From positions 124,001 to 188,000 of the forward strand of contig NZ_JBLZNC010000005.1 of NCBI RefSeq assembly GCF_048553715.1: 64,000 bases of DNA. Reading direction: 5' to 3'. The position numbers and the translations under genes were made by a program. Of this stretch, positions 26,786 through 34,717 are shown in pieces. Source of the DNA: Sagittula sp048553715. GTDB lineage: Bacteria; Pseudomonadota; Alphaproteobacteria; Rhodobacterales; Rhodobacteraceae. The notes beneath the pieces are model-generated. The model had not been told where the DNA came from. It did no database searches and saw nothing but the letters and a program-made list of their open reading frames with translations. Numbering within the stretch: the first letter of the stretch is position 1; each line of letters starts with the position of its first letter.

Positions 26786-27303
26786 TCCGCCCCGAGGTGG
26801 CCGCGCTGTTGCGCCGGTATCAAGAGCTGCTCGCAGGCGTGGCCGTGGCGGCCTTAGGCCTGTATTGGCTGGTTTTCTCCGGTGGGCTGCTGCGCTGGAT
26901 CGGTGCGGCCGTGGTTCTTGCGGGCGGTGCATTGGCGATTGCGGGCGTGCAACGGGCGCGGTTCCGGCAGGGCGGCGGAGGTCCGGGCGTGGTGCAGGTG
27001 GTGGAACGGCGTGTCAGCTACTTTGGCCCGCTGGACGGCGGGGTGCTGGATCTCGATGCGCTGACCTCGCTTGTGCTGGACCCGTCGGGGACGCCGCCGC
27101 ATTGGGTGTTGCGCAGTGCAGGGCAGCCGCCGCTTCACATTCCGTTGACCGCCAAGGGGGCTGATGCGCTGTTCGATGCCTTTTCCAGCCTGCCGGGGCT
27201 GCAGGTGGACCATATGTTACGGCAGGTTGACCACACGCCTGCCGGTCCTGTGGTGATCTGGCGCACAGCCGCTGCGCAGGATGCGGTGACGCGGCTGCAT
27301 TGA
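26782..27303 (+). CDS. Small membrane protein, unknown function
   Basis: A 173-residue protein with two adjacent hydrophobic helices (about residues 18-35, LAGVAVAALGLYWLVFSGG, and 38-55) and a cytoplasmic or periplasmic soluble part of about 115 residues containing RRVSYFGPLDGGVLDLDAL. No family recognised with certainty. The start overlaps the stop of the GNAT gene, so translation is coupled. The gene directly precedes gshA by 64 bases. Conserved position near gshA is common in related genomes as far as I recall, but no function follows from it. Confidence 0.72.
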   Translation: MIRPEVAALLRRYQELLAGVAVAALGLYWLVFSGGLLRWIGAAVVLAGGALAIAGVQRARFRQGGGGPGVVQVVERRVSYFGPLDGGVLDLDALTSLVLDPSGTPPHWVLRSAGQPPLHIPLTAKGADALFDAFSSLPGLQVDHMLRQVDHTPAGPVVIWRTAAAQDAVTRLH

Positions 27304-27367
27304 CAGTCTGGAATTATGCCGACAGGACGTTACCTGCACACGATACGAATTTTGCGGGAGCGCCCTC

Positions 27368-28738
27368 ATGTCCATTCCTCAGTCCGGCGGCGGGCCAATC
27401 GAAAGCCGGGACCAGCTTGCAGCTTATCTAGAGGCGGGGATCAAGGCGAAGGACGATTGGCGCATCGGCACCGAGCACGAGAAATTCGGCTACTGCAAGG
27501 ACACGTACAAACCGCTGCCCTATGACGGCGAACGCTCGATCCGCGCGGTGCTCGAAGGGCTGCGCGACCGGCACGGCTGGGCACCGGTGACCGAGGGCGA
27601 CTATCTGATCGGGCTGACCAAGGACGGTGCCAATGTCTCGCTGGAGCCGGGTGGCGCTCTGGAGCTGTCCGGCGCTCCGCTGGAGACGATCCACCAGACC
27701 TGTGACGAGGTCAACGAACACCTGCGCGAGGTCAAAGGCGTGGCCGACGAGATCGGCGTAGGCTTTATCGGTCTGGGCGCGGCACCGCAGTGGTCGCACG
27801 ATGACATGCCGCTGATGCCCAAGGGCCGTTACAAGTTGATGGATGCCTACATGGACAAGGTGGGCACCACGGGCAAACAGATGATGCGGCGGACCTGCAC
27901 GGTTCAGGTGAACCTCGATTTCGGGTCCGAGGCGGATATGGTGCAAAAGATGCGGGTCGCGCTGGCGTTGTCGCCTGTGGCCACCGCGTTGTTTGCCAAC
28001 TCCCCTTTCTTTGACGGCAAACCCGTGGGCGTGAAATCCAAGCGTATGCAGATTTGGGAAACGCTGGACGATGCGCGCACCGGCATGTTGCCCTTCGTGT
28101 TCGAGGAGGGTTTCGGGTTCGACGCTTGGGTGGACTATGCGCTCGATGTGCCGATGTATTTCGTCTACCGCGACGGGAAATATGTGGATGCGCTGGGCCA
28201 GTCCTTCCGCGACTTCCTGAAGGGCGAGCTGCCCGCGTTGCCCGGCGAAATTCCGACCCTGTCGGATTGGGCTGATCACCTGACGACGGCATTCCCTGAC
28301 GCGCGTGTGAAGAAATACATCGAAATGCGCGGGGCGGATGGTGGCCCGTGGCGCAGGCTTTGCGCACTTCCGGCGCTTTGGGTCGGACTGATGTACGATC
28401 AGGGCGCATTGGATGCGGCGTGGGATCTTTGCAAGACCTGGGATGCGGAAACTCGCGAAGGCCTGCGTCTGGCGGCCACACGGCAGGCGCTACAGGCCGA
28501 GGTCGGCGGTATCAAGATGCACGATCTCGCTCGCGAGGTGCTGTCGATTGCCGAGGCCGGACTGGTCGCACGGGCGCGCGCCGGGTCTGGCGGGCTGGTC
28601 CCGGACGAGACGCATTTCCTCAACGCGCTCAAGGAAAGCGTCGACAGCGGTAAGGTGCCCAGCGATGAACTGCTAGAGCACTATCACGGCGACTGGGGCG
28701 GCGATCTGAGCCGCATTTACGACGCCTATTCCTACTAA
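27368..28738 (+). CDS. gshA: Glutamate-cysteine ligase, plant/alphaproteobacterial type
   Basis: A 456-residue GCS2-family gamma-glutamylcysteine synthetase, first enzyme of glutathione synthesis. Diagnostic blocks: DDWRIGTEHEKFGY (ATP/Mg site), DGANVSLEPGGALELSGAP, QMMRRTCTVQVNLDFGSEAD and ANSPFFDGKPVGVKSKRMQI. This sequence type is shared by plants and alphaproteobacteria and differs from the enterobacterial GshA. The ATG at 27368 is preceded by GGGAG. A short inverted repeat at the 3' end (28739-28762) is shared with the convergent DUF805 gene. Glutathione supply fits the nearby peroxiredoxin and thioredoxin-like genes only loosely. Confidence 0.96.
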   Translation: MSIPQSGGGPIESRDQLAAYLEAGIKAKDDWRIGTEHEKFGYCKDTYKPLPYDGERSIRAVLEGLRDRHGWAPVTEGDYLIGLTKDGANVSLEPGGALELSGAPLETIHQTCDEVNEHLREVKGVADEIGVGFIGLGAAPQWSHDDMPLMPKGRYKLMDAYMDKVGTTGKQMMRRTCTVQVNLDFGSEADMVQKMRVALALSPVATALFANSPFFDGKPVGVKSKRMQIWETLDDARTGMLPFVFEEGFGFDAWVDYALDVPMYFVYRDGKYVDALGQSFRDFLKGELPALPGEIPTLSDWADHLTTAFPDARVKKYIEMRGADGGPWRRLCALPALWVGLMYDQGALDAAWDLCKTWDAETREGLRLAATRQALQAEVGGIKMHDLAREVLSIAEAGLVARARAGSGGLVPDETHFLNALKESVDSGKVPSDELLEHYHGDWGGDLSRIYDAYSY

Positions 28739-28756
28739 GCCTGACGGCCCGTCGGA

Positions 28757-29329
28757 TCAGGCGGGCTGTTTCAGGATGTGGCGGCGGTAATAGTCGCTGA
28801 TCTCTGCCTTACGGGCGGCCTGTGCTTCGGGCGTGATGCTTTGGTCCGCTTGTTCGAGCGCGGCGTAGCTGTCCCAGGGAGAGGATTTTCGACCGTTCTT
28901 AGATGTGCGGGCTTGTTGCTGTGGCTCGTGCAAGGGGCGCAGATCGACACCGGGCGCGGGCCCCCAGCGATTGCTGTGATCCGATTTGGTCAGCATCAGA
29001 ATCAGCATCCAGATCCCGCCAATCAACGGCACAAAGACGATAAGATACCAAAAGCCGGATCGCCCCGTGTCATGCAAGCGGCGGATTGTGATGGTGAATG
29101 TGGGCACCAGCGTCAGCAAGGACAGCCAGATCGTGGACAGCTTCCACATCTGATCCGGTCCAAATGCTGTGGGATCGTTCAACAGACTTTGCCCATCAGA
29201 ATAGGCGCAGAGGCCGCTTAGGGCAAAGACCGCCAGCATCGACCACCAGAATTGCGACCGCGTGGCACGCCCCCGCAGGTCGAGCGCCGAAGTGACGTAG
29301 TGATGAATTGCCGCGATTGGTCCCGCCAT
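28757..29329 (-). CDS. DUF805 membrane protein
   Basis: A 190-residue DUF805 protein. Three or four transmembrane helices span about residues 28-115; the family motif RRLHDTGRSGFWYL is intact, and the N-terminal LDLRGRATRSQFWW block is typical. The last 65 residues are a polar Gln/Ser/Glu-rich tail not usual for short DUF805 members. Function unknown. The ATG at 29329 follows GGAG at 8 bases. Its leader contains, about 108 bases before the start, the first of two structured repeats (29438-29506), so it may be under RNA-level control. Confidence 0.88.
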   Translation of the reverse strand: MAGPIAAIHHYVTSALDLRGRATRSQFWWSMLAVFALSGLCAYSDGQSLLNDPTAFGPDQMWKLSTIWLSLLTLVPTFTITIRRLHDTGRSGFWYLIVFVPLIGGIWMLILMLTKSDHSNRWGPAPGVDLRPLHEPQQQARTSKNGRKSSPWDSYAALEQADQSITPEAQAARKAEISDYYRRHILKQPA

Positions 29330-29437
29330 CTGCTTTCTCCGAAAGATCCTGTCACCCACAGGTTGCATCGTGTTCGCGGCATAATTGCGACCGCGGCGGG
29401 AAAACTTAATGAACTGTTTATGTCTGGGAGGGAAAGA

Positions 29438-29506
29438 ACCTCGGCACCGGACACTGGGTGGGGGCTGATAACGTCCGGTGCCGAGGTGAAGCCATATGCA
29501 GCTACA
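29438..29506 (-). ncRNA. Structured repeat copy 1 (candidate small RNA or leader element)
   Basis: Perfect 15-bp inverted repeat: arms 29438-29452 and 29473-29487, with a 20-base loop. On the minus strand the loop reads GTTATCAGCCCCCACCCAGT, C-rich and complementary to Shine-Dalgarno-like sequence. The stem is preceded on that strand by TGTAGCTGCATATGGCTTC, shared with copy 2. It lacks its own terminator, apart from a weak TTCTTTC after the stem, and lies in the presumed leader of the DUF805 gene. Strand assigned by analogy with copy 2. Confidence 0.35.
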
Positions 29507-29616
29507 GGCGCAGGTATCGTTTCCAAGAGGGGCGGTAATAGGGAGTGAATAGGGCAATTCCGGGATGGAATCTGGCGGGTTTGGGTCGGGCCAGACGCGC
29601 ATTCCTTCGCTGTAAG

Positions 29617-29648
29617 GAAAACAAAAAAGCGCCCCGATTTGGGGCGCT
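29617..29648 (-). terminator. Strong intrinsic terminator following structured repeat copy 2
   Basis: Perfect 8-bp stem AGCGCCCC/GGGGCGCT (29628-29635 and 29641-29648) with a 5-base loop. On the minus strand it is followed by TTTTTTGTTTT. It lies 10 bases beyond the copy-2 stem and about 135 bases after the stop of the ATPase gene, so it ends the partner-switch operon transcript and/or a separate small RNA. Confidence 0.88.
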
Positions 29649-29727
29649 GAAAGAAGTAACCTCGGTGCCGGGCACTGGGTGGGGGCAAATAACGCCCGAC
29701 ACCGAGGTGAAGCCATATGCAGCTACA
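29617..29727 (-). ncRNA. Structured repeat copy 2 with terminator (candidate small RNA)
   Basis: Arms 29659-29673 and 29694-29708 form a 15-bp stem with a 20-base loop, GTTATTTGCCCCCACCCAGT on the minus strand. Compared with copy 1, three stem pairs change on both sides so that pairing is kept, and a fourth becomes G-U only if the RNA is read from the minus strand. The element ends in a strong terminator, giving a unit of about 110 bases. It may be cut from the 3' UTR of the STAS/ATPase operon or have its own promoter; none was recognised. Confidence 0.5.
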
Positions 29728-29781
29728 AGACCGTGTCTATTGGTGGAATCCGGCGCAAATGCGACCTGGGAAAGACCATTC

Positions 29782-30228
29782 TCAGGCAGGGTCATTTGCG
29801 TCCAAGTGAAGATCGAAGCGCAGGATGTTTTCGCCAGCATGTCGACGGTAGCTCAGATTCTCCACGCTTTTGTGAATCAGTCCCCAGCCAAAGCCGCCCT
29901 CGGGGAGTTTGTCGATCTGTGGGTCTGGATGAGATGGCACAGATCCCCCGGGCATCTCTGCGCCCGTGTCCTTGAGCGTGACGTGGAAACTCCGCCCTCT
30001 GAGGATCACGTCCAACCGGATCTGGCCGTCGGTCCTATCGCGGTAGGCGTGTTCAACGACGTTGTTCAGCGCTTCTGCCAGAACGATTTCCCAAAGCGGA
30101 CAGTGTTCGGCCGCAGTGCCGTGTAGAACCTTTCGTAGGTCCAGCAAGGCACCCCGCACCGCGAGGGGAGTTCCGTCAAAGCGTGCCTGGATCACAATGT
30201 CACCGGACGGTGTGCGATCAACGTGCAT
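29782..30228 (-). CDS. Anti-sigma-type serine kinase-like ATPase (RsbW/SpoIIAB family)
   Basis: A 148-residue HATPase_c protein of the RsbW/SpoIIAB class, which in partner-switch systems phosphorylates a STAS antagonist and binds a sigma factor or another target. N box: VLAEALNNVVEHAY; G1: DTGAEMPGG; G2: LPEGGFGWGLIHKSV. The ATG at 30228 follows GGGGAG. It is 24 bases downstream of the STAS gene, so the two form an operon. No sigma factor or PP2C phosphatase is adjacent, so target and upstream phosphatase must lie elsewhere or differ from the Bacillus pathway. Confidence 0.9.
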   Translation of the reverse strand: MHVDRTPSGDIVIQARFDGTPLAVRGALLDLRKVLHGTAAEHCPLWEIVLAEALNNVVEHAYRDRTDGQIRLDVILRGRSFHVTLKDTGAEMPGGSVPSHPDPQIDKLPEGGFGWGLIHKSVENLSYRRHAGENILRFDLHLDANDPA

Positions 30229-30252
30229 GCAGGGTCTCCCCGATGGGACGGG

Positions 30253-30582
30253 TCAGGCGTCCAGTGCGACTTGCAACGTCGGATGGATCTGAAAAATCGA
30301 ATCCATGCGGGTCATGCGAAAAACCTTGTCCACGGCGGGGCGTAACCCGGCGAGCTCCAGTCGTTCCTCCGCAGGCATCAGCTTCATCGCGGCAACGATG
30401 GCGCCCAGCCCGCTCGAATCAATAAAATCCACGCGATCCAGATTCAGGATATGGCGGCCCTGCGCATCTGCGAGCTCCGCGCGCATCATGTCCTTGAACT
30501 GGATGGCGATGGCGGCGTCGATACGGGATGCGTCCACTGTGATCACGGTGACCGACGCATCGGATTGTTTGATGAGTTGCAT
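30253..30582 (-). CDS. STAS-domain anti-sigma factor antagonist
   Basis: A 109-residue STAS protein of the SpoIIAA/RsbV type. The phosphorylation loop is intact: LDRVDFIDSSGLGAIVAAMK, with the target Ser in D-S-S-G. It is expected to be phosphorylated by the neighbouring ATPase and, when unphosphorylated, to sequester it. The ATG at 30582 follows AAGGAC at 10 bases; an in-frame extension to 30624 is not family-like. It is divergent from the thiolase gene by 87 bases and is the first gene of the pair. Confidence 0.9.
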   Translation of the reverse strand: MQLIKQSDASVTVITVDASRIDAAIAIQFKDMMRAELADAQGRHILNLDRVDFIDSSGLGAIVAAMKLMPAEERLELAGLRPAVDKVFRMTRMDSIFQIHPTLQVALDA

Positions 30583-30669
30583 GGCGGTCTTGTCCTTCAG
30601 CTTGGCGCAGACCCTAGACGCCATTCCTTACCATTCGGTATGCAAGTGTCAGGAGATGGGAGAGAGATC

Positions 30670-31842
30670 ATGAAAGATGTGGTTATCACGGGCGCGGCCC
30701 GCACGCCGATGGGGGGATTTCAGGGGGTTTTTGACGGTGTGGCGGCTTCGACCTTGGGCGGTGCGGCAATCCGGGCGGCCTTGGCGCAGGCGGAACAACC
30801 GCAGGTGGATGAAGTGCTGATGGGCTGCGTTTTGGGCGCGGGGCAGGGGCAGGCCCCGGCCCGTCAGGCGGGCTTTGCCGCCGGTTTGGGCGAAGAGGTC
30901 CCCGCAACCACGCTGAACAAGATGTGCGGCTCGGGGATGAAGGCCGCGATGATGGCGTGGGACAGGCTGGCCTTGGGGCAGGCGGACACCATGGTCGCGG
31001 GCGGCATGGAGTCGATGACCGAAGCCCCTTACCTTCTACCCAAGATGCGCGGTGGCGCACGCATCGGCCACGGCGCGGTGGTTGATCACATGTTCCTCGA
31101 CGGGTTGGAGGACGCCTATGACAAAGGGCGGCTGATGGGCACCTTTGCCGAAGATTGCGCCGAGGCATTTCAATTCACCCGCGAAGCGCAGGATCAGTAT
31201 GCCTTGGCCTCACTGTCGAACGCTCTGGAGGCAGAGCGCTCTGACGCCTTTGTCGCGGAAATTTGTCCTGTCACCCTGCACCGCCGCCACGGCGAGGACG
31301 TTATCACCCGCGATGAACAGCCCGCAAAGGCGCGACCGGAAAAGATCCCGACGTTGAAACCGGCCTTTCGGAAAGACGGCACTGTGACGGCGGCCAATTC
31401 ATCGTCGATCAGCGACGGTGGCGCGGCCTTGGTGCTAAGCACCCTTGAAGCGGCAGAGGCACGGGGTGCAACACCACGGGCGCGCATCCTTGGCCATGCG
31501 TCCCATGCACAGGCGCCAAAGGATTTCCCAACCGCGCCGGTTCCCGCCACACGCAAATTGCTGGATCGCCTGAGCTGGTCGGTGTCCGATGTGGACCTGT
31601 GGGAGGTGAACGAAGCCTTTGCCGTGGTGCCGATGGCCTTCATGCACGAGATGGGCGTGCCGCGTGACATCATCAACGTAAACGGCGGGGCCTGCGCGCT
31701 GGGACATCCCATCGGCGCATCGGGCGCGCGGATCATCGTGACATTGCTCAACGCGCTGGAGCGGCGCGGCCTGAAACGCGGCGTGGCCGCGATCTGTATC
31801 GGAGGTGGGGAGGGCACCGCCATTGCGATCGAGCGGATGTAG
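30670..31842 (+). CDS. Acetyl-CoA C-acetyltransferase (thiolase)
   Basis: A 390-residue thiolase II-type enzyme. The acylated Cys is C86 in LNKMCGSGMKAAM; the C-terminal active-site blocks are NGGACALGHPIGASGAR (His) and AICIGGGEGTA (second Cys). It would condense or cleave acetoacetyl-CoA or related 3-ketoacyl-CoA in PHA synthesis, ketone or amino acid catabolism. It stands alone, without phaB or CoA-transferase neighbours, so the pathway is undecided. The ATG at 30670 follows GGGAGAGA. Confidence 0.93.
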   Translation: MKDVVITGAARTPMGGFQGVFDGVAASTLGGAAIRAALAQAEQPQVDEVLMGCVLGAGQGQAPARQAGFAAGLGEEVPATTLNKMCGSGMKAAMMAWDRLALGQADTMVAGGMESMTEAPYLLPKMRGGARIGHGAVVDHMFLDGLEDAYDKGRLMGTFAEDCAEAFQFTREAQDQYALASLSNALEAERSDAFVAEICPVTLHRRHGEDVITRDEQPAKARPEKIPTLKPAFRKDGTVTAANSSSISDGGAALVLSTLEAAEARGATPRARILGHASHAQAPKDFPTAPVPATRKLLDRLSWSVSDVDLWEVNEAFAVVPMAFMHEMGVPRDIINVNGGACALGHPIGASGARIIVTLLNALERRGLKRGVAAICIGGGEGTAIAIERM

Positions 31843-31900
31843 GCACAACGCGCGCAGGTGGGGGCTGGTCCCCGTCTGCGCGCCGTGCCAATACAGGCAC

Positions 31901-32359
31901 ATGCGCATAGATTACGATACCTTGACCAAAACCATCGCCGCTCTGACAGAGGGCGAGACCGACAGCGTGGCCCTGATGGCCACCGTCGCTTGCGAAGTGC
32001 ACCACGCGGATGAGCGTTTCCACTGGACCGGATTTTACCGCGTGGTCGCCCCGGAGCTTTTGAAGATCGGCCCGTATCAGGGCGGGCATGGCTGTCTGGT
32101 CATCCCCTTTGCCCGTGGCGTCTGCGGGGCCTGTGCCCGCACGCAAGAGGTGCAGCTGGTCGATGACGTTGATGCCTTTCCGGGGCACATCGCCTGCGCC
32201 AGCAGCACACAGTCCGAACTGGTTTTGCCCGTGCGCAACGCCGCGGGCACGTTGTTGGGGGTCTTTGATATCGACAGCGATCATCCGGCGGCCTTCACGC
32301 AGGAAGACGCCATACGCCTTCAGGCCATTCTGGACGATGTTTTTGCCGAAGCGCGCTAA
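31901..32359 (+). CDS. msrC: Free methionine-(R)-sulfoxide reductase (GAF domain, fRMsr)
   Basis: A 152-residue GAF-domain protein. Three Cys match the catalytic set of E. coli fRMsr in both order and spacing: C65, C75 and C99 (intervals 10 and 24, the same as 84/94/118). Surrounding blocks FHWTGFY, RGVCGACA, FPGHIACASSTQSELVLPV and LGVFDIDS are family-typical. It reduces free methionine-(R)-sulfoxide with thioredoxin. It lies 24 bases before a LysE-type exporter, and the two may be co-transcribed. The ATG at 31901 has no strong ribosome site, but earlier in-frame sequence is unconserved. Confidence 0.92.
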   Translation: MRIDYDTLTKTIAALTEGETDSVALMATVACEVHHADERFHWTGFYRVVAPELLKIGPYQGGHGCLVIPFARGVCGACARTQEVQLVDDVDAFPGHIACASSTQSELVLPVRNAAGTLLGVFDIDSDHPAAFTQEDAIRLQAILDDVFAEAR

Positions 32360-32383
32360 ACGCCGCGAGTCCGGGCGCCTGTC

Positions 32384-33010
32384 ATGACGTTTCACGCGTG
32401 GTTGGTCTTTGCCGCATTCTGGGTGCTGTTCGTAACATCGCCCGGACCAAATGCGGCGAACTGTATTCAAACCGGCATGACCCACGGATTTATACGCGCC
32501 TTGTGGGGCGTGCTTGGGATCTTGTGTCAGGCGGCGCTGTTTCTGGGGCTGTCGGCAGTGGGCATCACCGCGCTGATTGCGGCCTCGCCCACGGCATTTT
32601 TCATTGGCAAACTCGCAGGCGCGGCTTTGCTGATCTGGCTGGGCTTGCGCAATTGGCGACGGGCGGCACAGCCATTGGCCGCGAATGAGGTTGCCGCACA
32701 GGAGCCGGCGCGGCTGATCTGGCTGCGCGCCTTTATGGTCGCCACGATCAATCCGAAATCCGTGGCGGGTTACCTCGCCGCGTTTTCGCAATTCGTGATG
32801 GATGACGTGCCGATCGGCCAGCAGATGTGGGTCATCGTGCCAACAGCGCTGACGATCACGGCCATGAGCTATGCGATGTACACCGGACTTGGGGCTTGGT
32901 TGGGCCGACGGGCGATGTCGGCGGTGGCCAATACCACCATCCGGCGCGTTCTGGCGGGGTGTTTCATCTTTTACGGGCTGGCACTCGGGGCGACCGCACT
33001 GCCCTTCTGA
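32384..33010 (+). CDS. LysE/RhtB family amino acid exporter
   Basis: A 208-residue, six-helix membrane protein of the LysE family. The N-terminal signature FVTSPGPNAANCIQTGMTHG and the central LRAFMVATINPKSVAGYLAAF are characteristic. It probably exports an amino acid or related small molecule; specificity is not inferable. Placed after the methionine sulfoxide reductase gene (24-base gap) and before a homocysteine methyltransferase-like gene (72-base gap), it sits in a group with a possible methionine theme, but this is inference. Confidence 0.92.
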   Translation: MTFHAWLVFAAFWVLFVTSPGPNAANCIQTGMTHGFIRALWGVLGILCQAALFLGLSAVGITALIAASPTAFFIGKLAGAALLIWLGLRNWRRAAQPLAANEVAAQEPARLIWLRAFMVATINPKSVAGYLAAFSQFVMDDVPIGQQMWVIVPTALTITAMSYAMYTGLGAWLGRRAMSAVANTTIRRVLAGCFIFYGLALGATALPF

Positions 33011-33082
33011 GACGAAGGCTTGCGATGTGCGGATGCCGTGCTAGATCGCCGCGCAACGCAACACCACAGGAGCCCCGGACAG

Positions 33083-33973
33083 ATGCAGATTACGTTACTT
33101 GACGGTGGCATGGGGCAAGAGCTGATCCATCGTGCCGGGGACCAGCCGACGCCGCTGTGGTCGACGCAGGTGATGATCGACCGCCCCGGTCTGGTGCAGC
33201 AGATACACGCCGAATATTTCGCCGCCGGGGCCACGGTGGCCACGACAAACACCTATGCCATTTTGCGTGACCGGCTGGCGTTTGCCGGTGCCGAAGACCG
33301 CTATGAGGCGTTGATCACCGCCGCGCTGGACGAGGCAGAGGCCGCACAACTGCATGCGGGAACAGGCCGGATCGCGGGGGCCACCGGCCCGCTGGGCGCA
33401 AGCTACCGGACCGACAAACACCCAAGCCTGACTGAGGCTGTGCCGCTTTATGCGGAAAAGATGCGCCTGATGGCCCCGCGTGTCGATCTGATCCTGATTG
33501 AAACGGCCGCCTCCTTGCTGACCGTCGAATCCGCTTTGCAGGCGGGGGAACAGATCGACCGGCCGATCTGGCTTGGTCTGTCTGTGGACGATGAGGACGG
33601 CAGCCGCCTGCGCTCGGGCGAGGCTTTGGCCGATGTGTTACCAATGCTGGACGGGCGGGCGGATGCGGTTCTGGTCAACTGCTCGGCCCCCGAGGCGATG
33701 CCTGCCGCGCTTGATATCCTGCGGCCTGCTGGGCTGCCGCTTGGGGCTTATGCCAATGCCTTCACCCAGATTACGAAGGCCTTTCTTGCGGATGCGCCGA
33801 CGGTGGATGCGCTGAGCGCGCGCCGTGATCTGGGGCCGGAGCGGTATGCGGACCACGCCATGTCATGGATCGATCACGGCGCGACGATTCTGGGCGGCTG
33901 CTGCGAGACCGGCCCGGCCCATATCGCAGAGCTTGCCCGCCGGTTGCGCGCAGCAGGGCACGAGATCGTCTGA
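33083..33973 (+). CDS. Homocysteine S-methyltransferase family protein
   Basis: A 296-residue zinc-dependent methyltransferase of the BHMT/MmuM fold. It begins ITLLDGGMGQEL; the zinc ligands are in VLVNCSAPEAM and TILGGCCETGPAHI. Members transfer methyl from S-methylmethionine, SAM or betaine to homocysteine; donor here is unknown. A separate cobalamin-binding module is absent. ATG at 33083. The neighbouring methionine sulfoxide reductase supports a methionine context. The next gene, an RluA-type synthase, follows after 44 bases. Confidence 0.9.
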   Translation: MQITLLDGGMGQELIHRAGDQPTPLWSTQVMIDRPGLVQQIHAEYFAAGATVATTNTYAILRDRLAFAGAEDRYEALITAALDEAEAAQLHAGTGRIAGATGPLGASYRTDKHPSLTEAVPLYAEKMRLMAPRVDLILIETAASLLTVESALQAGEQIDRPIWLGLSVDDEDGSRLRSGEALADVLPMLDGRADAVLVNCSAPEAMPAALDILRPAGLPLGAYANAFTQITKAFLADAPTVDALSARRDLGPERYADHAMSWIDHGATILGGCCETGPAHIAELARRLRAAGHEIV

Positions 33974-34017
33974 GCTCCAGGCTTTGCAGCGCGTCAAAGA
34001 TGCGGTAGGCGCGGGGC

Positions 34018-34662
34018 ATGAGTGACTATGCCCCCCCCTCCGGTGATATCCCCGTCCTGTATGAAGACAGCGATCTGCTGATCGTCGACAAACCGTCCGG
34101 CCTGTTGTCCGTGCCGGGCAAAGGGCCGGAGCTGGCCGATTGCCTGCTGTCGCGGCTGGAGCGGGCCTTTCCCACGGTGCGGCTGGTGCATCGTCTGGAC
34201 CGCGATACCTCTGGCGTGATGGTTTTTGCGCTGACCGCCCATGCGCAGCGCCATCTGGGCCAGCAGTTCGAGGTCCGCAAAACCAAGAAAACCTATGTGG
34301 CTCGTGTGACGGGGCGGCTGGAGCCCAAGACCGGAGAGGTGGAGCTGCCGCTGATCGTGGACTGGCCCAACCGCCCGCGCCAGATGGTCTGTCATGACAC
34401 GGGCAAACCGGCGCTGACCGGATACAAGGTGCTGAAATCCTCGGATCTGGAATCGCGGGTGCGGCTGTTTCCGCATACGGGGCGCAGTCACCAGCTTCGG
34501 GTGCATATGTTGGCGCTGGGCCATCCGATCCTTGGCGATGAACTCTATGCGCCGGAGACGGCGGATCAATATCCGCGCATGATGTTGCACGCCGAAGAGC
34601 TGCGCGTGAACCACCCCGAAAACGGCAAAGGCATGAGCTTTCGCGCCAAGGCGCCGTTCTAG
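34018..34662 (+). CDS. RluA-family RNA pseudouridine synthase
   Basis: A 214-residue single-domain pseudouridine synthase without an S4 domain, like RluA itself. The catalytic Asp is D61 in LVHRLDRDTSGVMVF; other blocks are LLIVDKPSGLLSVPG, KKTYVARVTG, HTGRSHQLRVHM and GHPILGDELYA. E. coli RluA modifies 23S U746 and tRNA U32; the specificity here is inferred to be similar from length and motif but is not certain. The plus-strand run ends here; the convergent aldehyde dehydrogenase follows. Confidence 0.92.
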   Translation: MSDYAPPSGDIPVLYEDSDLLIVDKPSGLLSVPGKGPELADCLLSRLERAFPTVRLVHRLDRDTSGVMVFALTAHAQRHLGQQFEVRKTKKTYVARVTGRLEPKTGEVELPLIVDWPNRPRQMVCHDTGKPALTGYKVLKSSDLESRVRLFPHTGRSHQLRVHMLALGHPILGDELYAPETADQYPRMMLHAEELRVNHPENGKGMSFRAKAPF

Positions 34663-34663
34663 A

Positions 34664-34689
34664 CGAAAACGGCGCCCCCCGGAGGGCGC
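34664..34689 (-). terminator. Candidate intrinsic terminator for the aldehyde dehydrogenase gene
   Basis: GCGCCC (34672-34677) pairs with GGGCGC (34684-34689) around a 6-base loop and is followed on the minus strand by CGTTTTC. It lies about 29 bases past the dehydrogenase stop and just after the RluA stop on the other strand. Confidence 0.5.
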
Positions 34690-34717
34690 GCCGCTGATCT
34701 GAGTTATGGTGGGCGGT

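Larger units (their letters stand above)
29330..29781. other. 452-base gene-free region with two structured repeats and a terminator
   Basis: No open frame here has codon-like conservation. The region holds, on the minus-strand reading, a homologous stem-loop pair (29659-29727 and 29438-29506) and a strong intrinsic terminator (29617-29648) directly after the first. It separates the STAS/ATPase operon from the DUF805 gene, both on the minus strand. I see no convincing sigma-70-type promoter for either repeat. Confidence 0.6.

Noticed and set aside
28739..28762. GCCTGA/TCAGGC inverted repeat between gshA and DUF805
   Set aside because: Six-base arms with a 12-base loop and no T-tract; overlaps the DUF805 stop codon. 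Too weak to call a terminator.
29438..29727. Short peptide frame repeated in both stem-loop copies on the minus strand (AAYGFTS...PHPV-like)
   Set aside because: Differences between copies fall at first, second and third positions and follow stem pairing, so selection on structure explains them better than coding; no ribosome site precedes it.
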